64,000 nucleotides of DNA from JABDMH01 sp964428345 (GTDB lineage: Bacteria > Bacteroidota > Bacteroidia > Chitinophagales > Saprospiraceae): contig CAYRYD010000025.1 in NCBI GenBank assembly GCA_964428345.1, forward strand, positions 1 through 64,000. Reading direction: 5' to 3'. Shown one piece after another: positions 8,359 to 18,398 of the stretch. A program made the position numbers and the translations under genes. The notes beneath the pieces are model-generated. The model was given only the letters and a program-made list of their open reading frames with translations, did not search any database and was not told the origin of the DNA. How positions within the stretch are numbered: the first letter of the stretch is position 1; every line of letters begins with the position of its first letter.

Positions 8359-9333
8359 ATGAAAGAAGACTCCCCCACGATGCAGCCGGGTAATGCCCAT
8401 AAGGACATACCCGGAAATCCCTCCACCGCCAAATCCAGTACCATCAGGCTCAACGACCGGTCCAATGGCCTGCCTTTGCGGGTACTTTCGGAAGAAGACT
8501 GGAATTTCTGGATGCACGAGGGGTATGTCGTTGTAAAAAATGCCATTCCCCGGGAACAGGCAGAAAGGACAGCCGCATTTTTATGGGAATTTGAAGAAAA
8601 GGACCCCGGTGATCCGGATACCTGGTACACGCCACCCCGGGCAGAGATGCAAATGAAAGAACTGATAGGCAGCGGAATGGTCGAGGTCTACAATCATCAG
8701 CTGCTTTGGGACAATCGGCAGAATCCCCGGATTTACAATGCCTTTGTGGACATCTGGGGTACTGAAAAGCTCTGGGTGACCATTGACCGGGCCAACCTCA
8801 ATTTTCCGAGGAGGGGTGCCAATGATTTTGGAGGATTTATCCACTGGGATTACGATCCGGACACCAAACCCCAGAATGTGCAGGGTGTCGTGGCCCTGGC
8901 CGACCAGACCGATGAGCAGATGGGAGGTTTTCAATGCATTCCAGAGCTCTTTCGAACGTATGATAGCTGGAAACTAACCCAACCGGAAGACCGCAATAAA
9001 TTTCAGCCGGATATTACCGGTTTGGAAGATAAGCTGGTCAAGGTGAAACTGGAGGCAGGAGATCTTTTGATCTTTCACAGTGCCCAGCCGCATGGTATCC
9101 GGCCCAATTTGTCAAAAGACAAGGTCCGTATCGCCCAGTACATTTCGATGATGCCAGCCCAGGAAGACAATATCGCCCTGCGTGACTGGCGTATCCGGTC
9201 CTGGCGTGACCGCATCGCTCCGGAGGGTTATGCTTTTCCGGGTGATCCCCGGCGTTGGGAACAGACCCGCTATAAAACGGCTGAACTCAACGATTTAGGC
9301 CGGAAATTGCTCGGTCTCGATAGCTGGAATTGA
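8359..9333 (+). CDS. phytanoyl-CoA dioxygenase (PhyH) family Fe(II)/2-oxoglutarate oxygenase
   Basis: 324 residues from ATG 8359; an upstream TTG at 8305 would add 18 residues of poor quality. The double-stranded beta-helix core shows the iron triad: His 162 and Asp 164 in GGFIHWDYDPDT, His 245 in SAQPHGIRPN with the 2-oxoglutarate-binding Arg 248. N-terminal EEDWNFWMHEGYVVVKNAIP matches the start of PhyH folds. Members hydroxylate small molecules; the substrate here is unknown. It has no signal peptide. A second, distant PhyH gene lies at 27840-28595. Confidence 0.8.
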   Translation: MKEDSPTMQPGNAHKDIPGNPSTAKSSTIRLNDRSNGLPLRVLSEEDWNFWMHEGYVVVKNAIPREQAERTAAFLWEFEEKDPGDPDTWYTPPRAEMQMKELIGSGMVEVYNHQLLWDNRQNPRIYNAFVDIWGTEKLWVTIDRANLNFPRRGANDFGGFIHWDYDPDTKPQNVQGVVALADQTDEQMGGFQCIPELFRTYDSWKLTQPEDRNKFQPDITGLEDKLVKVKLEAGDLLIFHSAQPHGIRPNLSKDKVRIAQYISMMPAQEDNIALRDWRIRSWRDRIAPEGYAFPGDPRRWEQTRYKTAELNDLGRKLLGLDSWN

Positions 9334-9494
9334 CCTTTTTTCTCATGGCCTGCCGTTGAATTTTCAACGAACTATCCGCTTGGAATTCCCAACAGACGTT
9401 TTCCTGATTGCAGGCGTCAACTCCGAAAAAATCGCGGAATCAGAGAAATATAGAAAGGCCTTTTCGTTATTTTTCTGGCATAATTGAAGATTTC

Positions 9495-11642
9495 ATGATG
9501 ATTCCAGTCCGAATGCTTCCCCCTTTTCTCTACCGGTGCACTTTGATCCTGGTCGTTACGTTGCTGGTGGCCTGTGCCTCTGGCCGTCTCACCCAGTCCT
9601 GGCCGGTATACAAAGCTGATGCTGCCAGTTCCAGTTATTCGCCGGCCACTCAGATCAACCGTGAGAATGTCGACAAGCTTCAGATGGTCTGGCGGTTTGA
9701 TCCGGAAGATGTGCCGGCCGGAGTGCGGTACGGAAAATACGAATGCAATCCCATCGTGGTTGATGGCACCATTTACGCGACTTCCTCCCGCCGCCGGGCA
9801 TATGCCATCGATGCAGTCACGGGTGCCGCCATCTGGTCATTTGACCCGTTTGACGGGGGCCGGGGAGGCGGGATGTGCCGGGGGGTGACCTATTGGTCGG
9901 ATGACAGGGAATCAAGGATCCTCTTTACAGCAGACAATTTTCTCTACGCCCTGGATGCGAAGACGGGTCAGTCGATCCGGACTTTTGGTGCCGGTGGTAA
10001 AGTGGATCTGAATCAGGGTCTGGGGGTGAATCCCGATTCGGTCTGGGTTAAACCAACCTCACCTGGCATCATTTACAAGGATCTGATCATCATGGGATCT
10101 GAGGTATCCGAGTCGTATGATGCGGCACCTGGTCATATCCGGGCCTATAATGTAAGAACCGGGGCGATGGAATGGATATTTCACACCATTCCGCAGCCAG
10201 GAGAATTTGGTTACGAAACCTGGCCTACAGATGCATGGAAATATACCGGTGGGGCGAACAATTGGGGTGGAATGAGCCTGGATGAGACCAGGGGCATTGT
10301 CTATGCCCCGCTTGGATCGCCGACCTACGATTTTTATGGGGCCAACCGGAAAGGCGAGAACCTGTTTGGCAATTCGCTGGTAGCCCTGAATGCCTCAACC
10401 GGTGAAAGAATCTGGCATTTTCAGACAGTGCATCATGATCTCTGGGACTACGATCTGCCGGCTCCACCCAATCTGATCACGATTGAAAAGGATGGTGAAA
10501 AGGTCGATGCGGTTGCGCTCACATCCAAGACCGGATTTCTTTTTCTCTTTAACCGGGAAACCGGTGAGCCCATCTACCCGATCGAAGAAAGACCTGTACC
10601 TGCGGCCACCATCGAGGGCGAAGAAGCCTGGCCGACCCAGCCTTTTCCTACCAGGCCGGCACCTTTTGCCCGGCAACACCTCACCGTTGACAATCTCACC
10701 GATGCTTCACCGGAGATCCGTGATTCGGTGCTGAGTCGATTTAATAAGATGAGATCCGATGGATTGTATGTTCCGGCCGGGCCGCAGGGTACCATCATGT
10801 TGCCCGGCACGAGGGGAGGTGCTGAATGGGGAGGCTCAGCCTATGATCCGTCAACCGGATTGCTTTACATCAATTCCAACGAATCGCCGGAGATCCTGAC
10901 CCTCCGGGAAGCGGGCATGGAATCCCGGGGACGGTTTACCTATCATCAGTTGGGAGAGCGATATTACCGCACCTTTTGCAGTACCTGTCATGGCAATGAC
11001 CTGGAAGGCGATATCAGTAGTCCTTCCATAAAAAATATCGGGTCGCGAATGGCGAAAGCCGAGACTCTTGATAAGATAAAAAAGGGAGCTGGCCGGATGC
11101 CGGGATTTTCGTTAATGACGGACAATGAAGAGAAGGCCATCATTGCGTTTTTGTACAATGAAGGGAAAGATGAAATCGTCGAAAGGCCGGTCGATCCGAA
11201 GACCAACAAAGGCTATCTCAACGTGACCGCCTATAGTACCTTCAACGATCCGGAAGGATATCCGGCGATCAGTCAGCCCTGGGGCACCCTCAATGCCTAC
11301 AACGTACATACCGGTGCATACGAATGGCAGATCCCGCTGGGTAATTATCCTGAAAGACAAAAACCGGGTGGCGGGCATACCGGCGCTGAAAACTGGGGCG
11401 GACCGATCGTCACCGCGGGAGGACTGGTTTTTATCGCTGCTACCCGGGATGAAAAATTCCGGGCTTTCGACAAATCGAATGGAAACCTGCTTTGGGAGAC
11501 TGATTTACCGGGGGGAGGTTATGCCACTCCCACCACTTACAGTTATAAAGGCCGGCAGTATGTGCTGATTGCGGTGACCGGTAGCAACGAGAATCCTTCC
11601 GGTACCATTGCTGCGTTTGCCTTGCCAAAGAAGCTCCGTTAA
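9495..11642 (+). CDS. PQQ-dependent dehydrogenase lipoprotein with inserted cytochrome c domain
   Basis: 715 residues from ATG 9495; the leader ends in LILVVTLLVACASG, a lipobox with Cys 27, so it should be a membrane-anchored lipoprotein of the periplasm. Repeated beta-propeller tryptophan-docking motifs (YAIDAVTGAAIWSFDP, VALNASTGERIWHFQ, YNVHTGAYEWQIPLG) mark a quinoprotein of the glucose/alcohol dehydrogenase superfamily. A c-type cytochrome is inserted between blades: heme site CSTCH at about 495-499 and a Met ligand near 535 (GAGRMPGF). Electrons would go from PQQ to this heme and then to the respiratory chain. The substrate is probably a sugar or alcohol. No PQQ biosynthesis genes are in the window. 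Confidence 0.85.
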   Translation: MMIPVRMLPPFLYRCTLILVVTLLVACASGRLTQSWPVYKADAASSSYSPATQINRENVDKLQMVWRFDPEDVPAGVRYGKYECNPIVVDGTIYATSSRRRAYAIDAVTGAAIWSFDPFDGGRGGGMCRGVTYWSDDRESRILFTADNFLYALDAKTGQSIRTFGAGGKVDLNQGLGVNPDSVWVKPTSPGIIYKDLIIMGSEVSESYDAAPGHIRAYNVRTGAMEWIFHTIPQPGEFGYETWPTDAWKYTGGANNWGGMSLDETRGIVYAPLGSPTYDFYGANRKGENLFGNSLVALNASTGERIWHFQTVHHDLWDYDLPAPPNLITIEKDGEKVDAVALTSKTGFLFLFNRETGEPIYPIEERPVPAATIEGEEAWPTQPFPTRPAPFARQHLTVDNLTDASPEIRDSVLSRFNKMRSDGLYVPAGPQGTIMLPGTRGGAEWGGSAYDPSTGLLYINSNESPEILTLREAGMESRGRFTYHQLGERYYRTFCSTCHGNDLEGDISSPSIKNIGSRMAKAETLDKIKKGAGRMPGFSLMTDNEEKAIIAFLYNEGKDEIVERPVDPKTNKGYLNVTAYSTFNDPEGYPAISQPWGTLNAYNVHTGAYEWQIPLGNYPERQKPGGGHTGAENWGGPIVTAGGLVFIAATRDEKFRAFDKSNGNLLWETDLPGGGYATPTTYSYKGRQYVLIAVTGSNENPSGTIAAFALPKKLR

Positions 11643-11686
11643 GGATTTTTGGTCAGTAATTAAGGGAGACAAACCTCCGGCCTTTG

Positions 11687-12040
11687 CTACAACAGGAGCA
11701 GAAGGATTAAGATCAGTATCAATGCACCGGAACCAATGTAAATGCCTCCGCTCACTGCACGAGCCTCGGCTTCCAGGGCATTCAACTCGGCGCGCAGTTT
11801 TCTGACTTCTTGCCGGATGGCGGTTTTTTCGGTTTTAATGGTAGCCATTTTTTTTGCGCTCCTGAGGTCCTGTATTTTCAGGAGTAAAACATCGGCTTTG
11901 ACCTGGAGTTCTTGTAGTTTTCTTTCTTTATCCAGAGATCCCCTTTCTTTGGCAGCAGAGGGATCTGGGTTGGCCATCAGATAATTTCCAGGCCATAGTA
12001 AAAGAATCAGCATCATACGGACCAAATCTGTGGCTTTCAT
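11687..12040 (-). CDS. small coiled-coil protein with C-terminal membrane anchor
   Basis: 117 residues: a signal peptide (about 1-23, ending LMANPD), a charged coiled coil (about 30-95, with many Lys, Glu and Leu) and a C-terminal hydrophobic segment SGGIYIGSGALILILILLLL. This layout is a common small Bacteroidota family, often mislabelled as seryl-tRNA synthetase because of the coiled coil. It is probably an inner-membrane or envelope protein. It is divergent from the TonB-dependent receptor gene. Function unknown. Confidence 0.65.
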   Translation of the reverse strand: MKATDLVRMMLILLLWPGNYLMANPDPSAAKERGSLDKERKLQELQVKADVLLLKIQDLRSAKKMATIKTEKTAIRQEVRKLRAELNALEAEARAVSGGIYIGSGALILILILLLLL

Positions 12041-12160
12041 AATATCCGGGTTATCAGATTATTCTGAAACTTTGTACTTGTCTGCCATTGAAAATGTTCG
12101 GTTCTTTGCTTCCCGTTACCGGTCCAATACCATACCGGACCGGCCAGGAGACTGCAGGGT

Positions 12161-14452
12161 ATGGGAAAAGGAATATCTATGAGCGTAAAGTTTACAGCCG
12201 GAATGTTTTTCAGATCGTGTGTATTTGTTCTGTTAATGCTGTTTGCTAAAGGACTAAATGCCCAGGTTTTAACTGGTGTCATCAGGGACCAGGGCGGCAA
12301 ACCGGTGTTTGCAGCCAACATTTTTATCAATCAGAGCCAGCAGCATACCCATAGCAACGAGTTGGGATTTTTCAGGTTACCGGGGGTGGTAGCTGGCGAC
12401 ACCCTGCATGTTTCTTCTCTGGGCTATGGGCCTCAAAGTGTTGTCATCAGTGCGGAGAATTTTAGCCGCGAAATGCATATCACTCTGGAGGAGGTAGAAT
12501 ATGACCTGAGTCAGATCAATATTTCCGATCACCGGCACAGTACCCGTCAGCTGGCCAGATTTGATCTTCGGGCCAATCCGGTCACCTCATCCCAGGAAAT
12601 CCTGATGCAGGTACCGGGCCTGGTGATTGGTCAACATGCCGGTGGAGGTAAGGCTGAGCAGCTTTTTCTCAGGGGATTTGATCTGGATCATGGAACCGAT
12701 ATCAATATCACTGTCGACGGAATGCCGGTTAATATGGTATCACACGCACACGGGCAGGGATATGCCGATTTACACTTTCTCATCCCTGAAGTGATAGACC
12801 GGGTCAATTATGAGAAGGGGCCCTATCAGACCCGGGTTGGTAACCTGGCTACTGCCGGACAAGTGGCCTTCGAAACCCTCGACCGGCTGGAAGAGAGTAG
12901 CCTGAATGTTGAATGGGGACGTTACAATACACTCCGGCTCCTGGGGCTGGTGGACCTGAGTCCGAAGGAGAGCAACACCAATGGCTATCTGGCCATGGAG
13001 AAACTAATGACCGACGGGCCCTTTGATGCTCCCCAGGATTTGCACCGGTTGAATCTGATGACGAGAATCTCCCATGAGCTGGAAACTGGTGACCGGTTCA
13101 GTCTGATTGCTTCCCGGTTCAGCAGCCGGTGGAATGCCTCCGGTCAGATACCCCAACGAGCCGTTGAACAGGGACTAATTGGTCGATTTGGGGCGATTGA
13201 CAACACTGAAGGAGGTGAAACTTCACGTACGAATGTGGCCATTACTCACTCAAAAAACCTGGGAAGTGGGGCATTCATGAAGAGTAATGCTTACTACATT
13301 CATTACGATTTTGACCTCTTCTCCAATTTTACCTTCTATCTGAACGACCCGCTCAATGCAGATCAGATCCGGCAAAAGGAAAGACGCGATCTTGTTGGAT
13401 TTACTTCCTCCATTTTCAAGGACCTTTATCTGGGAACCCACTTTACCTCCTTACAGGCAGGAGCAGGACTGCGGTACGATCAGATTTCAGATATCAGCCT
13501 GGATCATACCCTCAATCGTAAGACTCTCCTGGAATCGATCTATCAGGGCGACATTCTCGAAAACAACCTTTTTACCTTTTTCGACGCTACGGTCGATCTT
13601 GGAAGGTTTACGTTCAACCCGGGAATCCGCCTTGATCATTTTAAATTTGATTATGACGACCATCTTCAACCTGCTTACCAATATCAATCAAAAGATCTCG
13701 TGGTAGTCAGTCCAAAATTGACCCTGACTTACAGCCAGAGCCGGAACTGGCAGTATTTTCTGAAGGTGGGTAAAGGCTTCCATTCCAATGATACCAGGGG
13801 CATCATTGCTTCTCAGGCAAATCCGGAAACCAGCAACCACAAACTGGTGCCATCTGCTTATGGAGCTGATTTAGGTACTGTATGGCGACCCGGAAAACGG
13901 ATCGTCATGACCACGGCTCTCTGGTATCTGTGGTCTGAACAGGAGTTTGTCTACGTAGGGGATGAAGGTATTGTAGAAGCCAGTGGACAATCCCGTCGTC
14001 TCGGAGTCGATTTGGGCGCCCGTGTGCAACTGGATGACCGTTGGTTTGTCTATGCAGATTACAATTATGCCCGGGCCCGGAGTGTCGATGAACCAGCCGG
14101 ATCAGATTATATCCCTCTGGCTCCCAACACCACCCTGTCTGGTGGCATCTCCTACCGGCAGGCGCAGGGGTTGAATGGAGGTATCCGCTTCATAATGCTG
14201 GGTGACCGGCCGGCCAATGAGGACTATAGCCTCACAGCCAGCGGATATTTCCGGGTCGACGCCAATGTTCATTACAATCTGAAACATTTCACTGTAGGAT
14301 TGGTGGTCCAGAATCTGCTCAATACGGAATGGTACGAAGCCCAGTTTGCCACAGAATCCCGGTTATTGCACGAAACCCGGAGTGTCGAGGAAATCCACTT
14401 TACTCCCGGTATTCCCTTTGCACCCCGTTTAAAAGTGAGTTACCGCTTTTAA
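12161..14452 (+). CDS. TonB-dependent outer-membrane receptor with CarboxypepD_reg-like N-terminal domain
   Basis: 763 residues (757 if started at ATG 12179). Signal peptide at about 7-34 (FVLLMLFAKGLNAQ), then a carboxypeptidase-regulatory-like beta-sandwich (TGVIRDQGGKPVFAANIFIN, to about residue 105), the plug domain (about 125-245, with SSQEILMQVPGLVIGQHAGG and LFLRGFDLDHGTDINI) and a 22-strand barrel ending in the usual aromatic residue (KVSYRF). The plug holds a His-rich loop (NMVSHAHGQGYADLHF), seen in receptors for metals or cofactors, so a metal or siderophore ligand is possible. No SusD partner follows, so it is not a SusCD glycan receptor. Confidence 0.85.
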   Translation: MGKGISMSVKFTAGMFFRSCVFVLLMLFAKGLNAQVLTGVIRDQGGKPVFAANIFINQSQQHTHSNELGFFRLPGVVAGDTLHVSSLGYGPQSVVISAENFSREMHITLEEVEYDLSQINISDHRHSTRQLARFDLRANPVTSSQEILMQVPGLVIGQHAGGGKAEQLFLRGFDLDHGTDINITVDGMPVNMVSHAHGQGYADLHFLIPEVIDRVNYEKGPYQTRVGNLATAGQVAFETLDRLEESSLNVEWGRYNTLRLLGLVDLSPKESNTNGYLAMEKLMTDGPFDAPQDLHRLNLMTRISHELETGDRFSLIASRFSSRWNASGQIPQRAVEQGLIGRFGAIDNTEGGETSRTNVAITHSKNLGSGAFMKSNAYYIHYDFDLFSNFTFYLNDPLNADQIRQKERRDLVGFTSSIFKDLYLGTHFTSLQAGAGLRYDQISDISLDHTLNRKTLLESIYQGDILENNLFTFFDATVDLGRFTFNPGIRLDHFKFDYDDHLQPAYQYQSKDLVVVSPKLTLTYSQSRNWQYFLKVGKGFHSNDTRGIIASQANPETSNHKLVPSAYGADLGTVWRPGKRIVMTTALWYLWSEQEFVYVGDEGIVEASGQSRRLGVDLGARVQLDDRWFVYADYNYARARSVDEPAGSDYIPLAPNTTLSGGISYRQAQGLNGGIRFIMLGDRPANEDYSLTASGYFRVDANVHYNLKHFTVGLVVQNLLNTEWYEAQFATESRLLHETRSVEEIHFTPGIPFAPRLKVSYRF

Positions 14453-14494
14453 TTTCACGGCACGGGATTTACCAGGAAACGGAATAGATAATCA

Positions 14495-15208
14495 TCAGGC
14501 GCCCAACAAAAATATGCACGGTCTTTTATGCAGCACGGGTTTTTGATCCTTTTTCCATTGGGCGATGGTCTGGGTCCGGATCAGACTGTTGGGTCCCGTC
14601 AGATCGCAGGCTATACCGAAGACCAACCCTGGACTTACGGTGTTGAGGACCTGTTCGAAAAGGGCTTCGTTTCGATAAGGCGTCTCCATAAAGATTTGGG
14701 TGTATCCTTTTCGGGCTTCCTGTTCGAGGTGCTTTAAATCACTTCGAAGTTTCCCTTTATCGCGGGAAAGATAGCCGTGAAACGTAAAGCTTTGCCCGTT
14801 CAGACCGGAAGCCATCAGCGCCAGCATGATCGACGAAGGTCCGGCCAGGGGGACTACTTCAATCTGCCAGCGATGAGCCAGACGGATCAGCTGGCTGCCC
14901 GGATCGGCAATTGCCGGACTGCCGGCATCCGATAACACACAGATATCCTCACCTTCGGTCACGGGTCGCAACAAATCCTCAAGACTTTCAGCCGGCGTAT
15001 CCTTATGGAGCTCATCAAAATGGCTGTTGGTAAAATCGAATTCCGGCACCATGGCTTTGACATGCCTCCGTCCCATCTTGAGCGATTCCACCAGAAAATA
15101 ACGGCACTGACTGACGACCGTGCCATTGAATGCCGGCAGGGTGTCGGTCTGGCCTTCTGCCAAAGGGGATGGAACCAGAAAAAGACGGCCGGGTTTTTTA
15201 TGCATCAT
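14495..15208 (-). CDS. RsmI-like SAM-dependent methyltransferase (tetrapyrrole methylase fold)
   Basis: 237 residues. The fold belongs to the tetrapyrrole (corrin/porphyrin) methylase superfamily to which RsmI, the 16S rRNA C1402 2'-O-methyltransferase, belongs. Visible blocks: LFLVPSPLAEG at the N-terminus, ICVLSDAGSPAIADPGSQLI (the GSP/ADPG SAM loop) and VVPLAGPSSIMLALMASGL. It is shorter than E. coli RsmI and the start of the protein differs, as in the Bacteroidota paralogue usually named SAM-dependent methyltransferase. It converges with the TonB receptor gene and is divergent from scpA. Confidence 0.8.
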   Translation of the reverse strand: MMHKKPGRLFLVPSPLAEGQTDTLPAFNGTVVSQCRYFLVESLKMGRRHVKAMVPEFDFTNSHFDELHKDTPAESLEDLLRPVTEGEDICVLSDAGSPAIADPGSQLIRLAHRWQIEVVPLAGPSSIMLALMASGLNGQSFTFHGYLSRDKGKLRSDLKHLEQEARKGYTQIFMETPYRNEALFEQVLNTVSPGLVFGIACDLTGPNSLIRTQTIAQWKKDQKPVLHKRPCIFLLGA

Positions 15209-15310
15209 GATAAGAAATGGGACTACCTATTTACGTACTTTTGCGGAACGGCATTCGAAAAGATTTTGATCGGGTTATCGCAGCCCAGAACTTTCCGAGC
15301 CGGCGCCACT

Positions 15311-16141
15311 ATGAGTGATCAAAACTACAACACTTATACCATAAAACTCCCTCAGTTTGAGGGGCCCTTTGATCTATTGCTCTTTTTCATCGAAAGGGAT
15401 GAACTGGATATCAACAACATACCCATCGCCAAAATCACCGATGATTTTCTGGAGTATATCCGGCATATCGAATCACTGAATATCGATCTGGCCAGCGAAT
15501 TTATTGTCGTTGCCGCGACCCTCATGCGCATCAAAGCCAAAATGCTTTTGCCGCGCAAAGCGGTGGATGAAGAGGGGAATGAAATCGATCCGCGTGAAGA
15601 ACTGGTGCAGAAACTCCTGGAATACAAACGGTACAAGGAGACGCTCGACACTTTCCGGCGTTGGGAAGAAGAACGGGCCAATATGTTTGGGCGGGGCATC
15701 GCCAAAGATGAACTGAAGAAGATTGCCGAGCTGGCGATGGTAGATGCCGAACTGGAGTCCATTACCCTTTTCAAGCTGCTGAAGGCCTTTGAAAATGTGA
15801 TGGACCAGCTGAAGGACCGGAAGGTTGTGGCGCATACGATCGCCCGCTATGCATATACGATCCAGGAACAACAAAATTATCTTTTAAACCGGATCCAGGC
15901 CGGAGAGCAAACATCTTTCGAAGCAGTCTTTTTAGTATTGGAAAGCCGCATTCATGCCATCGTTACCTTTCTGGCCCTGCTGGAGCTCCTTAGTCAGCAA
16001 AAGATTCATCTGATTCAGGGTGAAGGAATCAACAATTTCTGGCTGACGCTACCGGAGGAAGGCGATGACAGCGACCAGGAGGCACCTGAAGAGGACATCA
16101 CTCCTCAATATTCCGGCACCATTTACGAGGAAGAAGAGTAA
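15311..16141 (+). CDS. scpA: segregation and condensation protein ScpA
   Basis: 276 residues from ATG 15311; the frame is open further upstream but that part overlaps the divergent methyltransferase gene. The start YTIKLPQFEGPFDLLLFFIE is the classic ScpA N-terminal block and is followed by helical regions, with MRIKAKMLLPRK and a C-terminal winged-helix (about 210-255). ScpA is the kleisin that joins Smc heads and ScpB in the bacterial condensin, acting on the nucleoid. ScpB and Smc are not in this window. The C-terminal tail is acidic. Confidence 0.9.
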   Translation: MSDQNYNTYTIKLPQFEGPFDLLLFFIERDELDINNIPIAKITDDFLEYIRHIESLNIDLASEFIVVAATLMRIKAKMLLPRKAVDEEGNEIDPREELVQKLLEYKRYKETLDTFRRWEEERANMFGRGIAKDELKKIAELAMVDAELESITLFKLLKAFENVMDQLKDRKVVAHTIARYAYTIQEQQNYLLNRIQAGEQTSFEAVFLVLESRIHAIVTFLALLELLSQQKIHLIQGEGINNFWLTLPEEGDDSDQEAPEEDITPQYSGTIYEEEE

Positions 16142-16202
16142 CCGGTGCCAGATCAGGCCGGTCAGACGACAAGTGATCGTACTCCTGACTTCAGGGTCTG
16201 GT

Positions 16203-18398
16203 TTAATTCAGCATGTTTTTAACCCCCTGTAATACAATGTTTTGTCGTTTTAAATTGATGGTTGGGGCCTTTTCTTCCACAAAATTTCCAAAAAACAGGA
16301 GGTCATAAATAGCTTCTTTCTCTTCGACGGTAAAAGTGCTGAACGCCCTGCGCAGTACCGGCAGATAGGTGATAAACTGCTCTTCGTTCAGGGTCAGTAA
16401 CCATTGATCCACAATCTGCCGGAGAGCGGGCTTGTGGATGACCAGCCACCCTCCGCCAAAGAGCAGGCCTTCCAGAAAATAACAGGGATAGAAGGGATCA
16501 TAAAGACTGGATAGACTATACCGTACCAGTTTGAACAGATCATCTTCGGCAATCGCCTGCCTGATCAGCAATAACCGGAGGCTATTCCCTTTCACCAGGG
16601 CATTAGCCGAAGGAATCGAAGCGATCTGATCGAGAGTACTGGTCCATTGTTCGTGATAGGCTGTAATGTCAGTCAGTTGGATGGCCTGATGCAACTGATT
16701 CATTCCTTTAAAGGTCTCGGCGGCAATTTCTTCACTGATACCGGAGGTTTTTCCCGGGAGCAGGATACATAGGCGTGGATAGAGCTGTCCGATGAGGTGC
16801 TGAATGCCCTTTGTATCGATCCGGGCCGTATCGCCATAACGCAGTGACCAGATCAAAGGAGGGATCACTTTCATGATGGCGAGTACGTCGTCGGTCAGGT
16901 TGCCGAGGTCACTGATTTTTTTGCTGACAGGCTCTACCAGTTCCGGAAGATGGGCATGGAGGGCCTGATAGAGCAGATGACCAAGTTGATCGAAATGGGT
17001 ATCCTCTCTGAGGCGGCTCCGGACAAATTCTGTGACAGCTGCTTCGACGGTGTTGCCCCACATGCTGGCTTCGATGATCTGCATCTCATATTCCGGATAC
17101 CACTCAAGATCCCAGTATTCGTGAAAGGTACCCAGGGGATTATGCTCCGGGTCTTTGGGGATACCCCAATCGATGCCCAGCATGGCCATCCGGTGCAATA
17201 GCCGGCTGGCTTCCAGATGGAGCGGCTTTCGCAAATCGAAATGTTTTTCGATCTCGCCGTCTTTTTTCCAGTCCCGGTATAGTTTCACTTTTTTGAGCTG
17301 GTCTTCCAGATCTTTCAGGAGGGGAACCGTAGGTACCTGATCGGAAACAGAACCCATTTTTTCGCCCTCCAGTAATTTCAGTTTCAGGTTTTCGAGTACC
17401 CGGTCGTCGCCCCTGACCTGTACGGCCGTTACCGCATCGAAAAGCTCGCTGATTCCCGGCATGGCCTTCTTCCGGAGGTATGCGAGGCTCTCCGCCAGAC
17501 GGGTACTTTCGATCGTCTGGGCCGGTGATACCGGATGGCCAAGTTCCATGAGAAACCCGGAAGCGCGGCTCATCCAGCGGGCCACCGCCGTGTCAGGATC
17601 GTGAAACAGTGCCTCGTACCAGTAGGGTGAGATAACCCCCGAACTATATCCGGTATGACGGGCAATCCGGCTGTAAGACCAGGGTATCCAGGTATAGGCT
17701 GCCGTGGTTTTTTTCAGGCCTTTGAGTAGTCTGGCATCATCGGCAGCCGGGGGGTGCTTTAGATCAGCCAGGGCCGGGGTATGCCAGGCTCCGCAGACTA
17801 CCGCAATTTTTTCAAAGCCTTCTTTGACGGCCTTACGGATTTGCTGGCGCATAAAGGCTTCGCGGAGCAGATTTGAATTTTTATCGGTGAGATCAGAAGC
17901 CCTTAGTTCCTGCATCAACGCGGCAATGGTTTCAAAGATCTCCGGCGCTTCCCTTTGTTGTTCGACGTATTCTTCCCACCATCGTTCGGAATCGTCAAAC
18001 CCGGCGATCGATGCCATATAGCCAAATGGATCGTGGGTAAATCCCTCTTCTTTCCTGGTCATGGTAGCTGCCTCAGAGATCAGGAAACTCTGATTTTGGG
18101 GAAGGTCAAAAAACCGGACAGGAATCGCTTTTTGAAGACCATACTGAATGGCCTGCCACTCCGGACTGAAAACGGTAAAGGGGTAATACGCATATTGATT
18201 CAGGTTGTTGGGGTTGTAAATCATAATGGCCACCGGTGGTTCGACCATCTCAAGGGCCACATAGTGCAGGCAGGATTCGGCATCGGACGGGCATTCGATC
18301 AACAGGATGTCCGGCTGGAACAGGGGCAGGGCAGCCACCAGGTTTCGACAGGAACCGGCTCCATGATGCCGGATACCGTAGAGATTAATGTCCGCCAT
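16203..18398 (-). CDS. DUF5682 family protein, partner of the adjacent MoxR-type ATPase
   Basis: 731 residues from ATG 18398, which lies inside the end of the ATPase gene (14-base overlap), an arrangement that suggests translational coupling. The family signature is visible at the N-terminus: INLYGIRHHGAGSCRNLV then FQPDILLIECPSDAE; later YGIRHHG-like GAWHTPAL near residue 205 recalls haem-uptake/TraB-type (ChaN/TIKI-like) catalytic pieces. The C-terminal half is helical. Such proteins are encoded with a MoxR AAA ATPase, a DUF5691 protein, a SWIM zinc-finger protein and a VWA protein in many bacteria; their role is not established. Here the VWA and SWIM partners are absent. Confidence 0.75.
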   Translation of the reverse strand: MADINLYGIRHHGAGSCRNLVAALPLFQPDILLIECPSDAESCLHYVALEMVEPPVAIMIYNPNNLNQYAYYPFTVFSPEWQAIQYGLQKAIPVRFFDLPQNQSFLISEAATMTRKEEGFTHDPFGYMASIAGFDDSERWWEEYVEQQREAPEIFETIAALMQELRASDLTDKNSNLLREAFMRQQIRKAVKEGFEKIAVVCGAWHTPALADLKHPPAADDARLLKGLKKTTAAYTWIPWSYSRIARHTGYSSGVISPYWYEALFHDPDTAVARWMSRASGFLMELGHPVSPAQTIESTRLAESLAYLRKKAMPGISELFDAVTAVQVRGDDRVLENLKLKLLEGEKMGSVSDQVPTVPLLKDLEDQLKKVKLYRDWKKDGEIEKHFDLRKPLHLEASRLLHRMAMLGIDWGIPKDPEHNPLGTFHEYWDLEWYPEYEMQIIEASMWGNTVEAAVTEFVRSRLREDTHFDQLGHLLYQALHAHLPELVEPVSKKISDLGNLTDDVLAIMKVIPPLIWSLRYGDTARIDTKGIQHLIGQLYPRLCILLPGKTSGISEEIAAETFKGMNQLHQAIQLTDITAYHEQWTSTLDQIASIPSANALVKGNSLRLLLIRQAIAEDDLFKLVRYSLSSLYDPFYPCYFLEGLLFGGGWLVIHKPALRQIVDQWLLTLNEEQFITYLPVLRRAFSTFTVEEKEAIYDLLFFGNFVEEKAPTINLKRQNIVLQGVKNMLN

